Positions 10,853 through 21,628 of a DNA stretch of 64,000 nt are shown here, in pieces (position 1 is the stretch's first letter; each line of letters begins with the position of its first letter). A program made the translations under genes and the position numbers. Under the pieces are notes generated by a model. It saw nothing but the letters and a program-made list of their open reading frames with translations, ran no database searches and was not told the DNA's origin. Source of the DNA: Cytidiella melzeri (lineage: Eukaryota > Basidiomycota > Agaricomycetes > Polyporales > Irpicaceae); the NCBI GenBank assembly GCA_022592445.1, contig JABYQR010000004.1, positions 248,001 through 312,000 on the forward strand. The letters run 5' to 3'.

Positions 10853-13847
10853 CTACGGATTGGGCTCTACCCGCACCAGACTAACAAGCTCAGAAAACAC
10901 CAATTCGTCCATATCTTGTACCATAAGCCCCCACGTGATCTCCTCCTGATACCCACTGAGAAGCCCCATTCCCTTCTCAACCCTAGCTTCACCATGCTCC
11001 CCGTACCCCATACCAAATGTCAGAGTAGGCATCGTAGATGACGAGGTGTCAAACGAGTCTCCGGCATCGTCCACGAGCTTCAATGTCTCAACGGCTCGTC
11101 GCAGAGCCACAGAGAAATTGCCGCGCGAGTCTGGGGAGGAATGTATCGACATCTTCTTCATAAGTCGCAGGAAGACCTTTGTGAAGCAGAGCTGCCGATC
11201 AGTCTTCAATCGGTTTTTGACAGCTGGAGGGGCGAAGAAGCAAATGGAGTAGAGGGACATGATGACTCGCTCCAAGTACGCAAGCCATTCTCCGCGCCCG
11301 ACGACTTGAAAATCGCTATTGTCAAGAGGCAACCGGTGGACTAATGCCTCAGCAGTTGACCATAGCCACAGTTGAGGAATGGATTTGCAGAGCGTCATGC
11401 GATTATCGTCTGAATGGGTTACACGAGTAAAAACTTCCAAAGCGGAGTCGACCATCAGCGGAGGTTTAGAACCGTGTAGATGCGTAGGTAGGCTGGTGAG
11501 AAGGATACAGGCATACGGCGCGACTGCCTCTGTGGCTTCGATGAAGTACGAGGCCAGTAACTCGTAGGCACGTCTCGCACGGCGCATGTCCAAAGGGGAG
11601 GGTGATGACGGCGTAGAGGACAGGCGAACGGCGGGACCGATGTTGACCAACAGGTGAACAATGTCCTTGCGAATGATAATGAGATCGTTCAACGACAACG
11701 CCGCGGAAAGTGGTGTCGGGAGTCCGTTTGCTGCAGGGCGCTTGAGACTACATAAACGCAACACGATGCAAAGGAGCCTGTCGTGTCTCGCCAGGTAATC
11801 GTGATTTTCGGGAGCTAGAGCGAGGTTGCGAATTATATTTGTTATTGCAAGTATTATGTCTGCCGATCGCTGCTGAGGACCTGAACTAGGTTCTTTGAGG
11901 CCTTGCTTTGGGCTGAGACTAGCAAACGGACTGCTGCCTTCCTCTACGAGCGTGTTCATCAGAGCACGATGCGTGATGATTGGGGTATCAGGATGGCCCT
12001 CTTCTTCAGAGTCCTCGAATCCATCGAACGCGACTTCTTCCAGGAGATCAAGCAGTTCTTCAAAAAGGTCCGGTGCTTGCGAAAGGACGAAAGCGCCCTC
12101 TTTGATACGAACTAGTGCGAGAACGGTGAAGGTCGTCAATGCGTATGAGAGTTCGGTGGATAACCTCGAGCGAAGCGACATTGTCAGTGCCTCCACATCA
12201 ACAGTGCCCCATTCGCTAAGGTCCTTGAGTGGCTTCTGGGATGCAAGCGCCAGATCTTGCTGAATAGCGTCAACACTGCGGCCTCCCGCAGTGTCCACTT
12301 CTCGCACATACGGAGTGTAGATTATCTTTCGCCGCGAGGGTTGCCGGATTCGAGCGGTGGTGTCCATGCTAGAAATCTGGCCGTTAGATCCGCTTTGCAC
12401 GGTCTTAATAGAACAGTCAGTTGAAGACAGATGATAAAGAGTTAACCCTGGTTGACACACATTACGCGGGTCAGAGTTATCTCCTGGTAGAAGTCCATTA
12501 CATTGCATTCTCTGAGAATCACATGACAGCCTTACCTATTTTCTGCCTCGCTCGTTTACCATTGCGCTCTTCAAGCTCCTCAACCTTTCGTTTGCGGCCG
12601 TCTGCTTCCGATTCTGACACCGAGCCGCTCGACCCAGACGTGGCCATTGGTATACTGATACCTTCTGTACCTGTGGCATCCATAGAACCTAGTGCACGAC
12701 TATCAGGCGCACTGTTTACTGGCATTAGGGGACCTTGAGACGATTGCGCTAATCCTTGAGAGAACTGCATGCCACCGAGCGATATATCTGTTGGTTGTAA
12801 AGCGCTGCCCGCCGTAGGCTGTCCCATCATCCCTGAGCTAGTATTCCCACCCATAGCTGGCAATGTGCCCACCGGCGGAATTGGCCCAGACATGCCTGGC
12901 ATGTTGGTTCTCGGTTGGCTCACCCCGGGCATTGGCATCCCTCCTGGTATCCTGCTCTGTTGCAAAGCTCGCTGCTGCTCTCGCGCTGGGCCATCCTTGC
13001 GGTACAAATCCTCAAAAGGTCCAATGATGGCGTTGTAGTAATGTCGCAAGGCGGCGGCAGTGGCCTGGGCTTTCCCATTTGGTTGCATGAACTGTTCCGG
13101 GAGGTCAAAGTGAGGAAGCAGCTGCGGCCACATGCCCTGTTCATTGACCTACGGAACAACCGAATTGAGGATGGGGTTTGAAAGTCTTCTAAACTGCACA
13201 CACCTTCACACCACCGCCTGCCTGCTGCACGAGGAGCCACAGCCTGAATACATCAACATCCCTACTTGCTAACCGAACGACTCCTATGTCTGAGTTCGAG
13301 ACGTCGAGCGTTCTCCAAGGTGAGCCCGAGGGGTCGACTGTGGGTGGATAGGGCACACCAGTTAGTTGTGGCGGCAGAGGCGTACCGCGCGATACCATGA
13401 GGTTGCCGAGCCTTTGCAGGAAGGCTCTCTTGCGTTGTGGAAACTGCTGTTGTTGTGAAGGCGCAGGGTTCATGTTCTGGAGGTGTGCAGCCGTCAGCAG
13501 GTGAAGATGAGCGCAGTAGAGTGAGTTACGCTGAGCGAGGACGGGTTCCCTTGCAATTGTAGACTTTGTGGATAATCGCCTGTTGGTTCTGTGGTAAGAG
13601 CGGAATGGCCGTGGCTGGGGAGCATTTGATGTGTCGATAATCCTCCGAAATAAGACGCCGAGGTCACGCCGCCTGGCGCAGAACGGTTTCCCGCCTTGGC
13701 TATGCTCGTCGCTTGCAACGCCGCCATCTGCTTTGCCGTGAACGGGTCGAGGTTGTTAAACGGGAGGGATTCATCTTGAGTGCTCGAAGGGCTGAACGGT
13801 GCGTGTTGGCTGCTCGACCACGAGCAGGATAAGTATCGGATACACAT
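10853..13847 (-). CDS. SWI1: SWI/SNF chromatin-remodelling subunit Swi1 (ARID domain)
   Basis: DNA-binding subunit of the SWI/SNF nucleosome remodeller. Upstream exons give a Gln/Ser-rich start (NNLDPFTAKQMAALQA), then the ARID domain across two exons: QRKRAFLQRLGNLMVSRGTP, DVDVFRLWLLVQQAGGGVK and VNEQGMWPQLLPHF..AAALRHYYNAIIGPFEDLY. A disordered Pro/Gly/Met linker follows. The C-terminal half is a long open exon (to 10853) holding RRKIIYTPYVREVDTAGGRS, the conserved Swi1 segment, and helical repeats. Introns: ...GNPSSLS|NMNPAPS, GGGVK|VNEQGMW, and ARQKIG joined to the large exon at one of two acceptors. The N-terminus is uncertain: I use the ATG at 13847, but an upstream exon is possible. 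About 1.5 kb of the large exon has no interruption. Confidence 0.88.
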
Positions 13848-14044
13848 CGTCAGAATGGTCTATAGAATGCACGTACAGCATGAGTGTCCAGCTTTCCGAG
13901 GGCCAGCCGCCTCCGAGTATCTCTGGGTGGGTAGGTCTGTCAACTTCAGCACGACCAACGGAAAGACGACAGCGCATTCCCGCTCGCCAGTTGCCTCAGC
14001 TAAGCGCCAAACCAAACAGGAAGATCCCACTCTCACTCACGACC

Positions 14045-14449
14045 ATGGCTCGGTCAGATATAGACAACATTTGTGCATCCAAAGGGCCGCAAAGCTCATC
14101 GCAGCCAGCCGCGTCGTTCTCTCTTAGCCGAATCATGCAACTAAGAAGTCGCTGAAGAAAAAGCGAAAGCTAGAGTCGGTGCAGCAGATCAGGCCTGTCA
14201 ATGAGCACAATCGAGTGAAGTGGAGAGCCCCAGAGATTGTCGTCGATCCTTGTCGTCGATCCATCTCTTGCGATGCCTTCGCCTGCAACACAAAAGAAGC
14301 GCTTTTGCACTGAAAAGACGAAGAAGGATAATGGCAAGGAGGCGGAAGAGAGGCGCAAGGATCCGAGGGGCACGGGACCCAGTGAGTTCTCTCTTCCAAC
14401 TTTGAAGCCCAATTTTGTAGTAATCTTACTCTTGATTGTGGAAAACTGA
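14045..14449 (+). other. Possible small gene or gene remnant, frame unresolved
   Basis: Protein-like text appears in more than one frame: MARSDIDNICASKGPQS from 14045, then KKSLKKKRKLESVQQI and HNRVKWRAPEIVVDP in another frame, then PSPATQKKRFCTEKTKK in a third. Between the last two, the 13-mer gtcgtcgatcc(tt/at) is duplicated in tandem near 14248-14273, which shifts frame by one. No GT-AG join repairs everything; a weak GC donor after codon 10 would link the first two. I cannot name a family. It may be a short basic nuclear protein, a broken gene, or chance. Confidence 0.25.
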
Positions 14450-15000
14450 AGAGATGTTTGCTACATATACGGAAGAAGAGCTTAATATCACCACGCAAGG
14501 AGGAGGTGAGAGTTTGCAGTCCCCTGTGAAAAGTCCCTCTCATCTCATTGTTATACAGACACTCCTCTGTGTTTGTTTGATTGTCAACACTGTGAGTGTA
14601 AAGGCTCCAATCCATGATGTGCACATGCCCATAGTCCCCCGCAGAGTTGATGCAACATTGCTTTCAAGTGAAGGCCAGGCTCCTACACTCCCAAGCGAAT
14701 GCGATGTTGGGCGGATATGAGCGCGGGGTATGTCGTCGCGGCGACGAAAGGAGGGAATGTGGCGGTTTGAGGGATGGGCGTGCGACGAAAAAAAATATCA
14801 CTGAGATGGGTGTGAAACGTCGCTCCGACAACCAGCCCATCATATAATCTGTCTATAGCCAGTTTATCTAGACCAGCAATAATGGACATCCAGCGTACAT
14901 AATTATCAGGATATGCACAGTTCAACTATCTGACCACCATGTTATGTGTGATTGAACATGCACAGTGCGAGCAGAAGCCGCGAGAGACTCGGGCAATAGA
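14450..15000. other. Intergenic region before the retrotransposon
   Basis: About 550 bp of unremarkable sequence with short chance frames only. It ends at the target site cgtat (15001-15005) where the copia element inserted. Confidence 0.5.
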
Positions 15001-15149
15001 CGTATTAATGGTTTTTCAGCTCCGGCTCACGGACTCGTAGTTACCGGACTGTCTTTTGTTTTCCGTATATGGTCGCCTTATTGTTCTTTCATCACGCGGA
15101 CACATCTGTATCACAGATATTCCTTTTTGGGTCGCCTGAGGGCTCTGTC

Positions 15150-15157
15150 TTATATAC
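15150..15157 (+). promoter_or_regulatory. TATA box of the retrotransposon LTR
   Basis: The sequence ttatatac lies about 30 nt upstream of 15182, where the tandem repeat unit begins. This spacing suggests transcription starts at about 15180. The same box occurs in the 3' LTR at the equivalent place. Confidence 0.6.
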
Positions 15158-15181
15158 CTTCGCCCCCGCTCCTGACACTCC

Positions 15182-15366
15182 ATTGTGCTCTTTCTCTTTC
15201 GCACCTGGAGTGAGTATTCTTCGTTGTTCCTCACATATGCAATATGCTCACAGCCTGTACCTGTAGTTAACTCGCTTCGCTCGTGTGTCTTAGGTACAGT
15301 CATTATGCGATTGTGCTCTTTCTCTTTCGCACCTGGATTAACTCGCTTCGCTCGTGTGTCTTAGGT
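15182..15366 (+). repeat. Tandem LTR segment: intron-containing copy followed by its spliced copy
   Basis: Copy 1 (15182-15295) reads 28 nt ending ctgga, then a 57-nt insert (15210-15266) starting gtgagt and ending cctgtag, then 29 nt beginning ttaactcgc. Copy 2 (15310-15366) has the same 28 and 29 nt joined directly, 57 of 57 identical, with the insert exactly absent. The insert has a GT donor, AG acceptor and a branch-like tgctcac near its end, so it is an intron by every visible criterion. The same arrangement is in the 3' LTR at 20245-20429. Confidence 0.9.
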
Positions 15367-15444
15367 CCTTACGACGGCAAGTGGGATTACGACTGCGCAT
15401 CCATCTCTGCCTCTAGACGTGTTGAATTCATTCGACCGGCTTTA

Positions 15445-15456
15445 GGTTATGAGCCC
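15445..15456 (+). other. Primer-binding site, complementary to initiator tRNA-Met anticodon arm
   Basis: The 12 nt directly after the 5' LTR, ggttatgagccc, are the reverse complement of GGGCTCATAACC. That is the usual anticodon stem-loop of eukaryotic initiator methionine tRNA (CAU anticodon). Copia-type elements of other organisms are known to use a half-tRNA of this kind as primer. The match to this fungus's own tRNA is inferred, as no tRNA gene is in the window. Confidence 0.8.
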
Positions 15457-15577
15457 TGACTGACTCTAATCCACACTCGTCGTTCACCTTATCGCGCCCA
15501 TCTGCGCTTTGCTCCGATCAACGTCGACACACGACTCCAGGTTTTCTTCACATCCATATCCTTAACGTCCTACCAAC

Positions 15578-18500
15578 ATGTCGAGCACCACACCTCCCAC
15601 AGGTGGTTCGGCATCGTCTGGCCCTGCTGGGTCCACTCCTGCCTCTGCAGGCCCCTCTGCCGCTGGTTCGTCGTTCGTCAAGAACACTTCCAGCAACTCC
15701 TCGTTCATCAAACTCGACTCGCTGCCTAAGCTGACTGGTGCCAACAACTGGAAGGAATGGAACATGCTGTTCATCCAGTTCCTCAAGACGCAAGCCGCGT
15801 CTGGCATGGTCGATCCTTCTCTGGTCAAGCCCGCGTCCACCGACACGGACTACGACGACTGGTGCAAGGCCGACGCCAACGTCACTCTGGTTCTCCTCGC
15901 AACCGTCGATAGCTCTCTCCACCATCTCTTCGACCTCGAGACCAACTCCGCCGCCGAGATCTACGCTAAGCTTAAGGCCAACTACTCCGCCTCGACCACT
16001 CTCTCTGCGTTTCTCAAGTTCAAGCAGTACTTCCTTCACACGATCGACAGCTCACGCCCTCTCGTCGAACAGCTTGAAGAACGTGGTCGTCTCTGGCAAG
16101 AAGTTGACGCCTCCGGCATCCTTGGCGACAAGGAACTGCTCAAGATCTTTGGTCTCCTCTCGGTACTCCCTGACTCCTTCGCCAACATCATCCAGCCCAT
16201 CCTCGCTGTCACCGCGCCAAAGGACTTGAAATACGACGACATCCGATCGCGCCTCATTGACGAGGCTAAGTGAAAGGAATTGCCTTCAGTCTCTGCGGTC
16301 AAGTTCAACAAGTCTTCGGCTTCGTCCTCGTCGGGCAAGTCAAAGAAGCAGTGCGGGTTCTGCAAGTACAAGGGTCATACAGAGGACGAGTGTCGTAAGA
16401 AGAAGGCTGCTATTGAGGAGGCAAGGAAAGGGGGAAAAGGAGGAAAGGACAAGGGGAAGAAGGAATCTTCTGGGTCACCATCATTGTCTAACGGTTCTGC
16501 TGCTGTACATGTAGTCTCCGCTGAGGACTCCACGTCCGAAGCCGCCAACGTCGCAAATATAGATGTTATGTTTTATGCTTCGGGTGAAACACCCTGGATG
16601 CTCGACTCAGGCTGTACGAGACACATCACCAACAACCTCAACGACTTCCATGACTACAAGCCATTCGCTACGCCGTCGTTTGCGACATTAGCTGATGCTT
16701 TGAAGACTTCAATGTCTATGCTTGGGTCTGGGAGCGTACGTGGAACCGTACACATTGATGGAAAGCAGCTCACAGCGCAGTTTGACAACGTCTTATACTG
16801 CCCGGGCATCGCCTACCGACTCATTTCGATTTCCTGTCTTGACTCCAAAGGATTCTCTACCGTTTTCACTAGCGGTAAAGCACGGATACACAAGAATGAT
16901 ACCATCTACGGCATAGGTACTCTCAGGGGCGGTCAATACTGGTTGGGACTTCGTGTCTCTTCTTCGTCGGTCGCCTCCTCCACGCACACGCACTCGTCAC
17001 CCATCGACCTTGTACACCAACGCTATGGTCACCTCAACTGGGAAGCACTACAGAAGCTACGCTCTGACGACTCCCCAGTGACAGGTCTAACTATCGACGA
17101 GAAGACTCCTCGCTCTGAACACGCATGCGAAGGTTGTCAACTCGGCAAGGCCACACGACGCACATTCCATTCATCCTCGACACCTCGCGCGGACAAACCT
17201 TTCGATCTCATCCACACTGACTTGGCTGGACCTATGCAGAACTCTTCTGTAAACGGCGGACACCTCTACATGCTCACGTACATCGACAACTGCTCTGACA
17301 ACGTCTGGATTTATTTCCTGAAACACAAAGACAAACAGGAGCAGAAGTTCGAGGAGTTCCGTCAGCTGGTCAAAACTCAGTTCGAGAGGGATATCAAGAT
17401 TCTTCGCTCTGACAGGGGCGGTGAATACCAGTCGAAGCGCTTTGTGCAACGATTGAAGGATCTTGGCATTGTCCATCAGCGCACCACCCCGGATACACCA
17501 CAACAAAATGGCAAGGCTGAGCGTTTCAACCGCACCATATGGAGGCTGCGCTCTCTATGCTTTACGCCGCCGGGATGTCCAAAGGATTCTGGGAAGAAGC
17601 CGTGAAAACCGCTGTGCATGTGCACAACCGAGCACCCAAACGGTCTCTGGATTGGAGGACACCATTCGAGATTATCACTGGCTCCAAGCCGGATGTTTCA
17701 TACTTCCGTGTTTTTGGTTGCCTCGCCTATCGCCACATTCACAAGGATCATCGCAGGAAGCTCGATGCTCACACTCAGCCTCTTGTGCATGTTGGGTATG
17801 AAGCAGGTTCTAAAGGTTACCGCTTATGGGACAAACATACTCATAGGATTGTCTCGAGTACTGACGTTGTATTCGACGAACTGATCTTTCCTAACCGTCC
17901 TTCACCTCCTACTCAACCATCTTCGAGCATTCCAACCTCTCCGCCGACCACGTACGATCTTGAACTTTCACTCCCTTTAACGCCCTCTTCGCAGCTGGCT
18001 ACTACCACGTCGCAAGTGCCCCCAACTCAACAACCACCTCCTCCTGACGCAACATCCACGTCGGCTCCTACGCCTTCACGGATACCGCGTCCCTCTACTC
18101 CTATTCCTAGTTCGTCCACATCTGCTGAACCAGAGCCTAGCTCTTCATCCACGCCACTCTCGCCTTCCAAACGGAAAGGCCCTCCTGTCGTCCTTCTCCC
18201 AAACTCGAGCCAAATCCCAATCGTCTTCCGGCCGCTTCTCCACATGACTACCTTCCATTTCCAACCCGGCTCATGCTGGTGTTACACGTCGTTCACAACG
18301 CACTGTTGTACCTCGTGATGCGAAGCGTCTCCAGTCTATGTGGGCTGCTACTGAACAAGAGATTGAGGAGATGACTCGGGCTCGCGGGAACAAGGTCCCC
18401 TACAAAGGCAAAGGCAAAGCGAAAGCTGACGCCGGCGCTGTCCTCTCTGACGAGCAGGTTGTCATGCTGGCAGCGGCAGTTACGCCTCAGGGGGAGCCTC

Positions 18501-20071
18501 GTACCTATCGGCAGGCTATGGGTTCACCGGATCGAGATGACTGGCGTGCAGCTATGGAGGCCGAAATCAAAGGTCTCCAGGACACTGGAACATGGAAACT
18601 AGTCGATTTGCCCCCTGGTTGCAAGGCGATTAAGAGCAAATGGGTTTACAAACTCAAACTCGACAAGGACGGTAATGTTGATTGTTATAAGGCACGTCTG
18701 GTAGCCAAGGGTTTTGAACAAGTTCAAGGCATCGATTTCACAGACACCTTTGCTCCCGTCGCCCGTCTGGAGTCTTGGCGATACCTCGTCGCCTTGGCAG
18801 CTATTCTGGACTGGGAAATCCACCAGATTGACTTCCAACAAGCCTATCTGAACGGATCTTTGGACGAGGAGGTTTACATGGAGCAACCTGAAGGGTTTGT
18901 ACTGGATGAAGGCAAAGTATGCCACCTTCATAAGGCAATCTACGGCCTAAAGCAAGCAGGACGCCAATGGTTCCTCACGCTCAAGGCATGCCTCGAAGAA
19001 CTCGGCTTCGTCTGTTACGACACAGGTGATGTCGCCATTTTCACTCGTCAACGAGGGGGAGCCCTCCAAATTATTGTTTGCTACGTCGACGATCTCACTA
19101 TTATGGGGAACAGTCTCACCCTCATCAAGGAGACCAAGGACACTCTTCGTCGCCATTTCGAGCTCAAAGACTTAGGCGAGCTCAAGCACTATCTCGGTAT
19201 CCGTATCACTCGGGATAGGGGGAGTCGTCTCATCTACCTCGACCAAGAGGTCTACATAAATTCTGTTCTCAAACGCTTCCAGCATGAGGACTCCAATCCT
19301 GCTTCCACACCGCTTCCAACCGGTATCCAGTTGGTACACAATGAAAATCCCAAGGAGCAGTGCGACCCAGCACTTATCCACACCTACCGCAGCGTACTTG
19401 GCTCACTCATGTACGCCTCCCTTGGAACTCGACCTGACATCTCGTACGCCGTTGCAAAGCTCTGTCAATACCAATCCAACCCCTCGCAGCTGCATCTCCG
19501 CGCTGCATATCATGTCCTTCGCTACCTTTGCGGTACCTCAAGTCTCCGACTTTGTCTAGGCCATAATGACGAAGGCGTTGACGATCTTGTTGGTTACACC
19601 GACGCCGACTTTGCCGGCGACTTAGACGACTCGCTCTCCACATTTGGCTGGGTTTATTTCCTTGGCTATGGCGCTGTCTGCTGGTCCTCGCGCAAACAAC
19701 GTTCTGTGGCAAAGTCTACCTTCGACTCAGAATACTTTGCGGCTCACGAAGCTTGCGAGCAACTCAAGTGGTTGAAGATTCTCACTGATCAAATTGAGCA
19801 ACCTCTTCCTCTACCTGTCGTCCTTCATTGCAACAACAAGAGTGCTGTAGACGCTTCCAAGTCCACCCACGTGAAGCATCGCTCAAAACATACTCGCGTC
19901 ACTGCGCACGCTGTTCACGAATGCGTCACCGAAGGCCTCGTCGAATTGGTTTGAATCCCTGGAGTTGACAACCCCGCTGACATCTTCACCAAGTCTTTAC
20001 CAGCTGAAGCTCACGTTCGTCACTCTGAGTCCTTAGGGCTCGTCCAGTTTCACCTCGCTGAGGGGGAGTAA
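15578..20071 (+). pseudogene. Copia gag-pol polyprotein, interrupted
   Basis: Gag runs from 15578. An in-frame TGA at 16271 separates it from the zinc knuckle (CGFCKYKGHTEDEC), and reading continues in the same frame. Protease motif MLDSGCTRHI; pre-integrase HQRYGHLNWEALQKL with CEGCQLGKATRRTF; integrase core with HTDLAGPM, the second Asp in SDRGGEY and TPQQNGKAER. A one-base deletion near 17535 moves the frame, which then runs from EAALSMLYAAG to about 18200. A further frame change lies in the Pro/Ser linker. Reverse transcriptase from 18338 has YKARLVAKGFEQ, AIYGLKQAGRQW and the catalytic YVDDL. RNase H has GYTDADFAGD. A TGA at 19952 precedes the last codons, and the natural TAA overlaps the start of the 3' LTR. 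It cannot make a full polyprotein as it stands. Confidence 0.93.
20060..20068 (+). other. Polypurine tract of copia element 1
   Basis: Purine run gagggggag immediately upstream of the 3' LTR start at 20069, the normal place for plus-strand priming. It also encodes the last codons of the polyprotein. Confidence 0.85.
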
Positions 20072-20507
20072 TGGTTTTTCAGCTTCGGCTCACGGACTCG
20101 TAGTTACCGGACTGTCTTTTGTTTTCCATATATGGTCGCCTTATTGTTCTTTCATCACGCGGACACATCTGTATCACAGATATTCCTTTTTGGGTCGCCT
20201 GAGGGCTCTGTCTTATATACCTTCGCCCCCGCTCCTGACACTCCATTGTGCTCTTTCTCTTTCGCACCTGGAGTGAGTATTCTTCGTTGTTCCTCACATA
20301 TGCAATATGCTCACAGCCTGTACCTGTAGTTAACTCGCTTCGCTCGTGTGTCTTAGGTACAGTCATTATGCGATTGTGCTCTTTCTCTTTCGCACCTGGA
20401 TTAACTCGCTTCGCTCGTGTGTCTTAGGTCCTTACGACGGCAAGTGGGATTACGACTGCGCATCCATCTCTGCCTCTAGACGTGTTGAATTCATTCGACC
20501 GGCTTTA
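20069..20507 (+). repeat. 3' LTR of copia element 1
   Basis: 439 bp, same as the 5' LTR except two substitutions. Carries the same TATA box and the same intron/spliced tandem copies (intron 20273-20329). Followed by target duplication cgtat at 20508-20512. Confidence 0.97.
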
Positions 20508-20595
20508 CGTATTGATCTCACTTTGCTTGAGCTGGGATGGACAGCACGGAACAAACAAATGACATATTCGAAACAACAACAACTTGTAGATACAG

Positions 20596-21351
20596 CTAAT
20601 TTAAAGTACAATCATACAACGCGAGCTGCCCCTGTAGTTCCGTCCAAATATCCCTGTGAATCTCCTCGCGCGTATGTGCAGCTACAGGTTCAGGTAGGAG
20701 TTTCTGTGCTGGGCCAGGGGCACGCTTCAGCTTGAAGCGTGCCATCCAGGAGTCGAGGAAACTGCCTTCGAGAGGAATGCTGGTGTTCCAATCAGGCCAG
20801 TTGGAGCCAGCAGGAAACTCAGGATAGGTGCCGACGAACGCCATCCAGTACAGCGAAACACCCCACGACCACTGGGGATGTGTCCGGTCCAAGACAGTCG
20901 TGAGGAGCCAACGCTCGACGCTGTTGAGGAGCGATTCCCAGGATGCAAACGACTCGCAGTTGAAATGCTTGAGGGTGGTTGCGAACGTAAGCGGGTAGTC
21001 AGTCTCCTGTGCTGAACATGTGAGGTGCATGTCGCTCGACGCAAAGCACGATGTACTTACTGGTGGGAGGGTGACCGCGGAGTCATAATTGGCCTCTTCG
21101 CCTTTCACCTTTGCGGGGCACACTGTTGCCGTGAGAAAAGCAGCAGCCTCAGGAGGCACTGCAACTGTTACTGTGAGGGGCTGTGAGAATGTCAGTGATT
21201 GAGCAAAGCGTGAATATCGCAGAGGGCTTACCACAGAGTCCAATGCGCGCGATAAGCCGTGGATTTCAATCCACAAGGGAACACGACGGAAGTCGTCAGC
21301 CCCTTCGCCGTGTTGGGGCGGTCCAGCGTTGACCATGAAAACGGTCGCCAT
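20596..21351 (-). CDS. Unknown protein gene divergent from transposase, apparently intact
   Basis: I do not recognise the family. Start at 21351 (MATVFMVNAGPPQHGEG). Two introns are likely: ALDSV|PLTVTVAVPP and VTLPP|ETDYPLTFA, both GT-AG; the frame is also open without splicing. The protein is about 215 residues, Trp-rich in its second half (HPQWSWGVSLYWMAFVG, GSNWPDWNTSIPLE) and ends LYDCTLN. No membrane segment or known catalytic motif is seen. It begins 277 bp from the start of the decayed transposase on the opposite strand, so it may be an accessory gene of that transposon or a host gene beside it. Confidence 0.55.
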   Translation of the reverse strand: MATVFMVNAGPPQHGEGADDFRRVPLWIEIHGLSRALDSVVSPLRYSRFAQSLTFSQPLTVTVAVPPEAAAFLTATVCPAKVKGEEANYDSAVTLPPVSTSCFASSDMHLTCSAQETDYPLTFATTLKHFNCESFASWESLLNSVERWLLTTVLDRTHPQWSWGVSLYWMAFVGTYPEFPAGSNWPDWNTSIPLEGSFLDSWMARFKLKRAPGPAQKLLPEPVAAHTREEIHRDIWTELQGQLALYDCTLN

Positions 21352-21628
21352 GGTTGAGGAGGAGGAGAGTGGGAGATGTGGAGAGGGCTGGCAACGCTGA
21401 CCAAAACGTTGACAGAGGGGAGAAAGCCAACGCCAAGGGAGTTCGCACGGTCACGTGCGCTTCTCCGTCGATCTCAAACGCATTGATGGGCTCGTACAGT
21501 CCTCTCCTTTCTCTACGACATGTGCACGAAGCTTGAGAAACATCGCAAAAGGTGAGTAAAACCGTCTTGTATTGCACAATCTGACCTAACTTACGTTGTG
21601 ATTGTGCTACCTTTGCTCTTCAGTCAGC

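Larger units (their letters stand above)
15006..15444 (+). repeat. 5' LTR of copia element 1
   Basis: 439 bp, matching 20069-20507 at all but two positions. Boundaries are where the two copies stop agreeing and are confirmed by the adjacent cgtat target duplication. Contains TATA box, predicted transcription start, and the intron-bearing tandem repeat described separately. Confidence 0.97.
15006..20507 (+). mobile_element. Ty1/copia LTR retrotransposon, full length, coding region decayed
   Basis: Complete element of 5502 bp. The LTRs are 439 bp each and differ at two positions (c/t and g/a near their starts). A 5-bp duplication, cgtat, flanks it at 15001-15005 and 20508-20512. A primer-binding site follows the 5' LTR and a purine tract precedes the 3' LTR. 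Internal order is gag, zinc knuckle, protease, integrase, reverse transcriptase, RNase H, which defines copia rather than gypsy. LTR ends are TAA...TTA instead of the usual TG...CA. Near-identical LTRs indicate recent insertion, yet the polyprotein has two in-frame stops and at least two frameshifts. Confidence 0.97.

Noticed and set aside
14133..14624. 163-residue minus-strand frame
   Set aside because: Composition is not protein-like and it is antisense to the more plausible plus-strand fragments.
15548..16039. 163-residue minus-strand frame opposite gag
   Set aside because: Shadow of the GC-rich gag reading frame; no domain.
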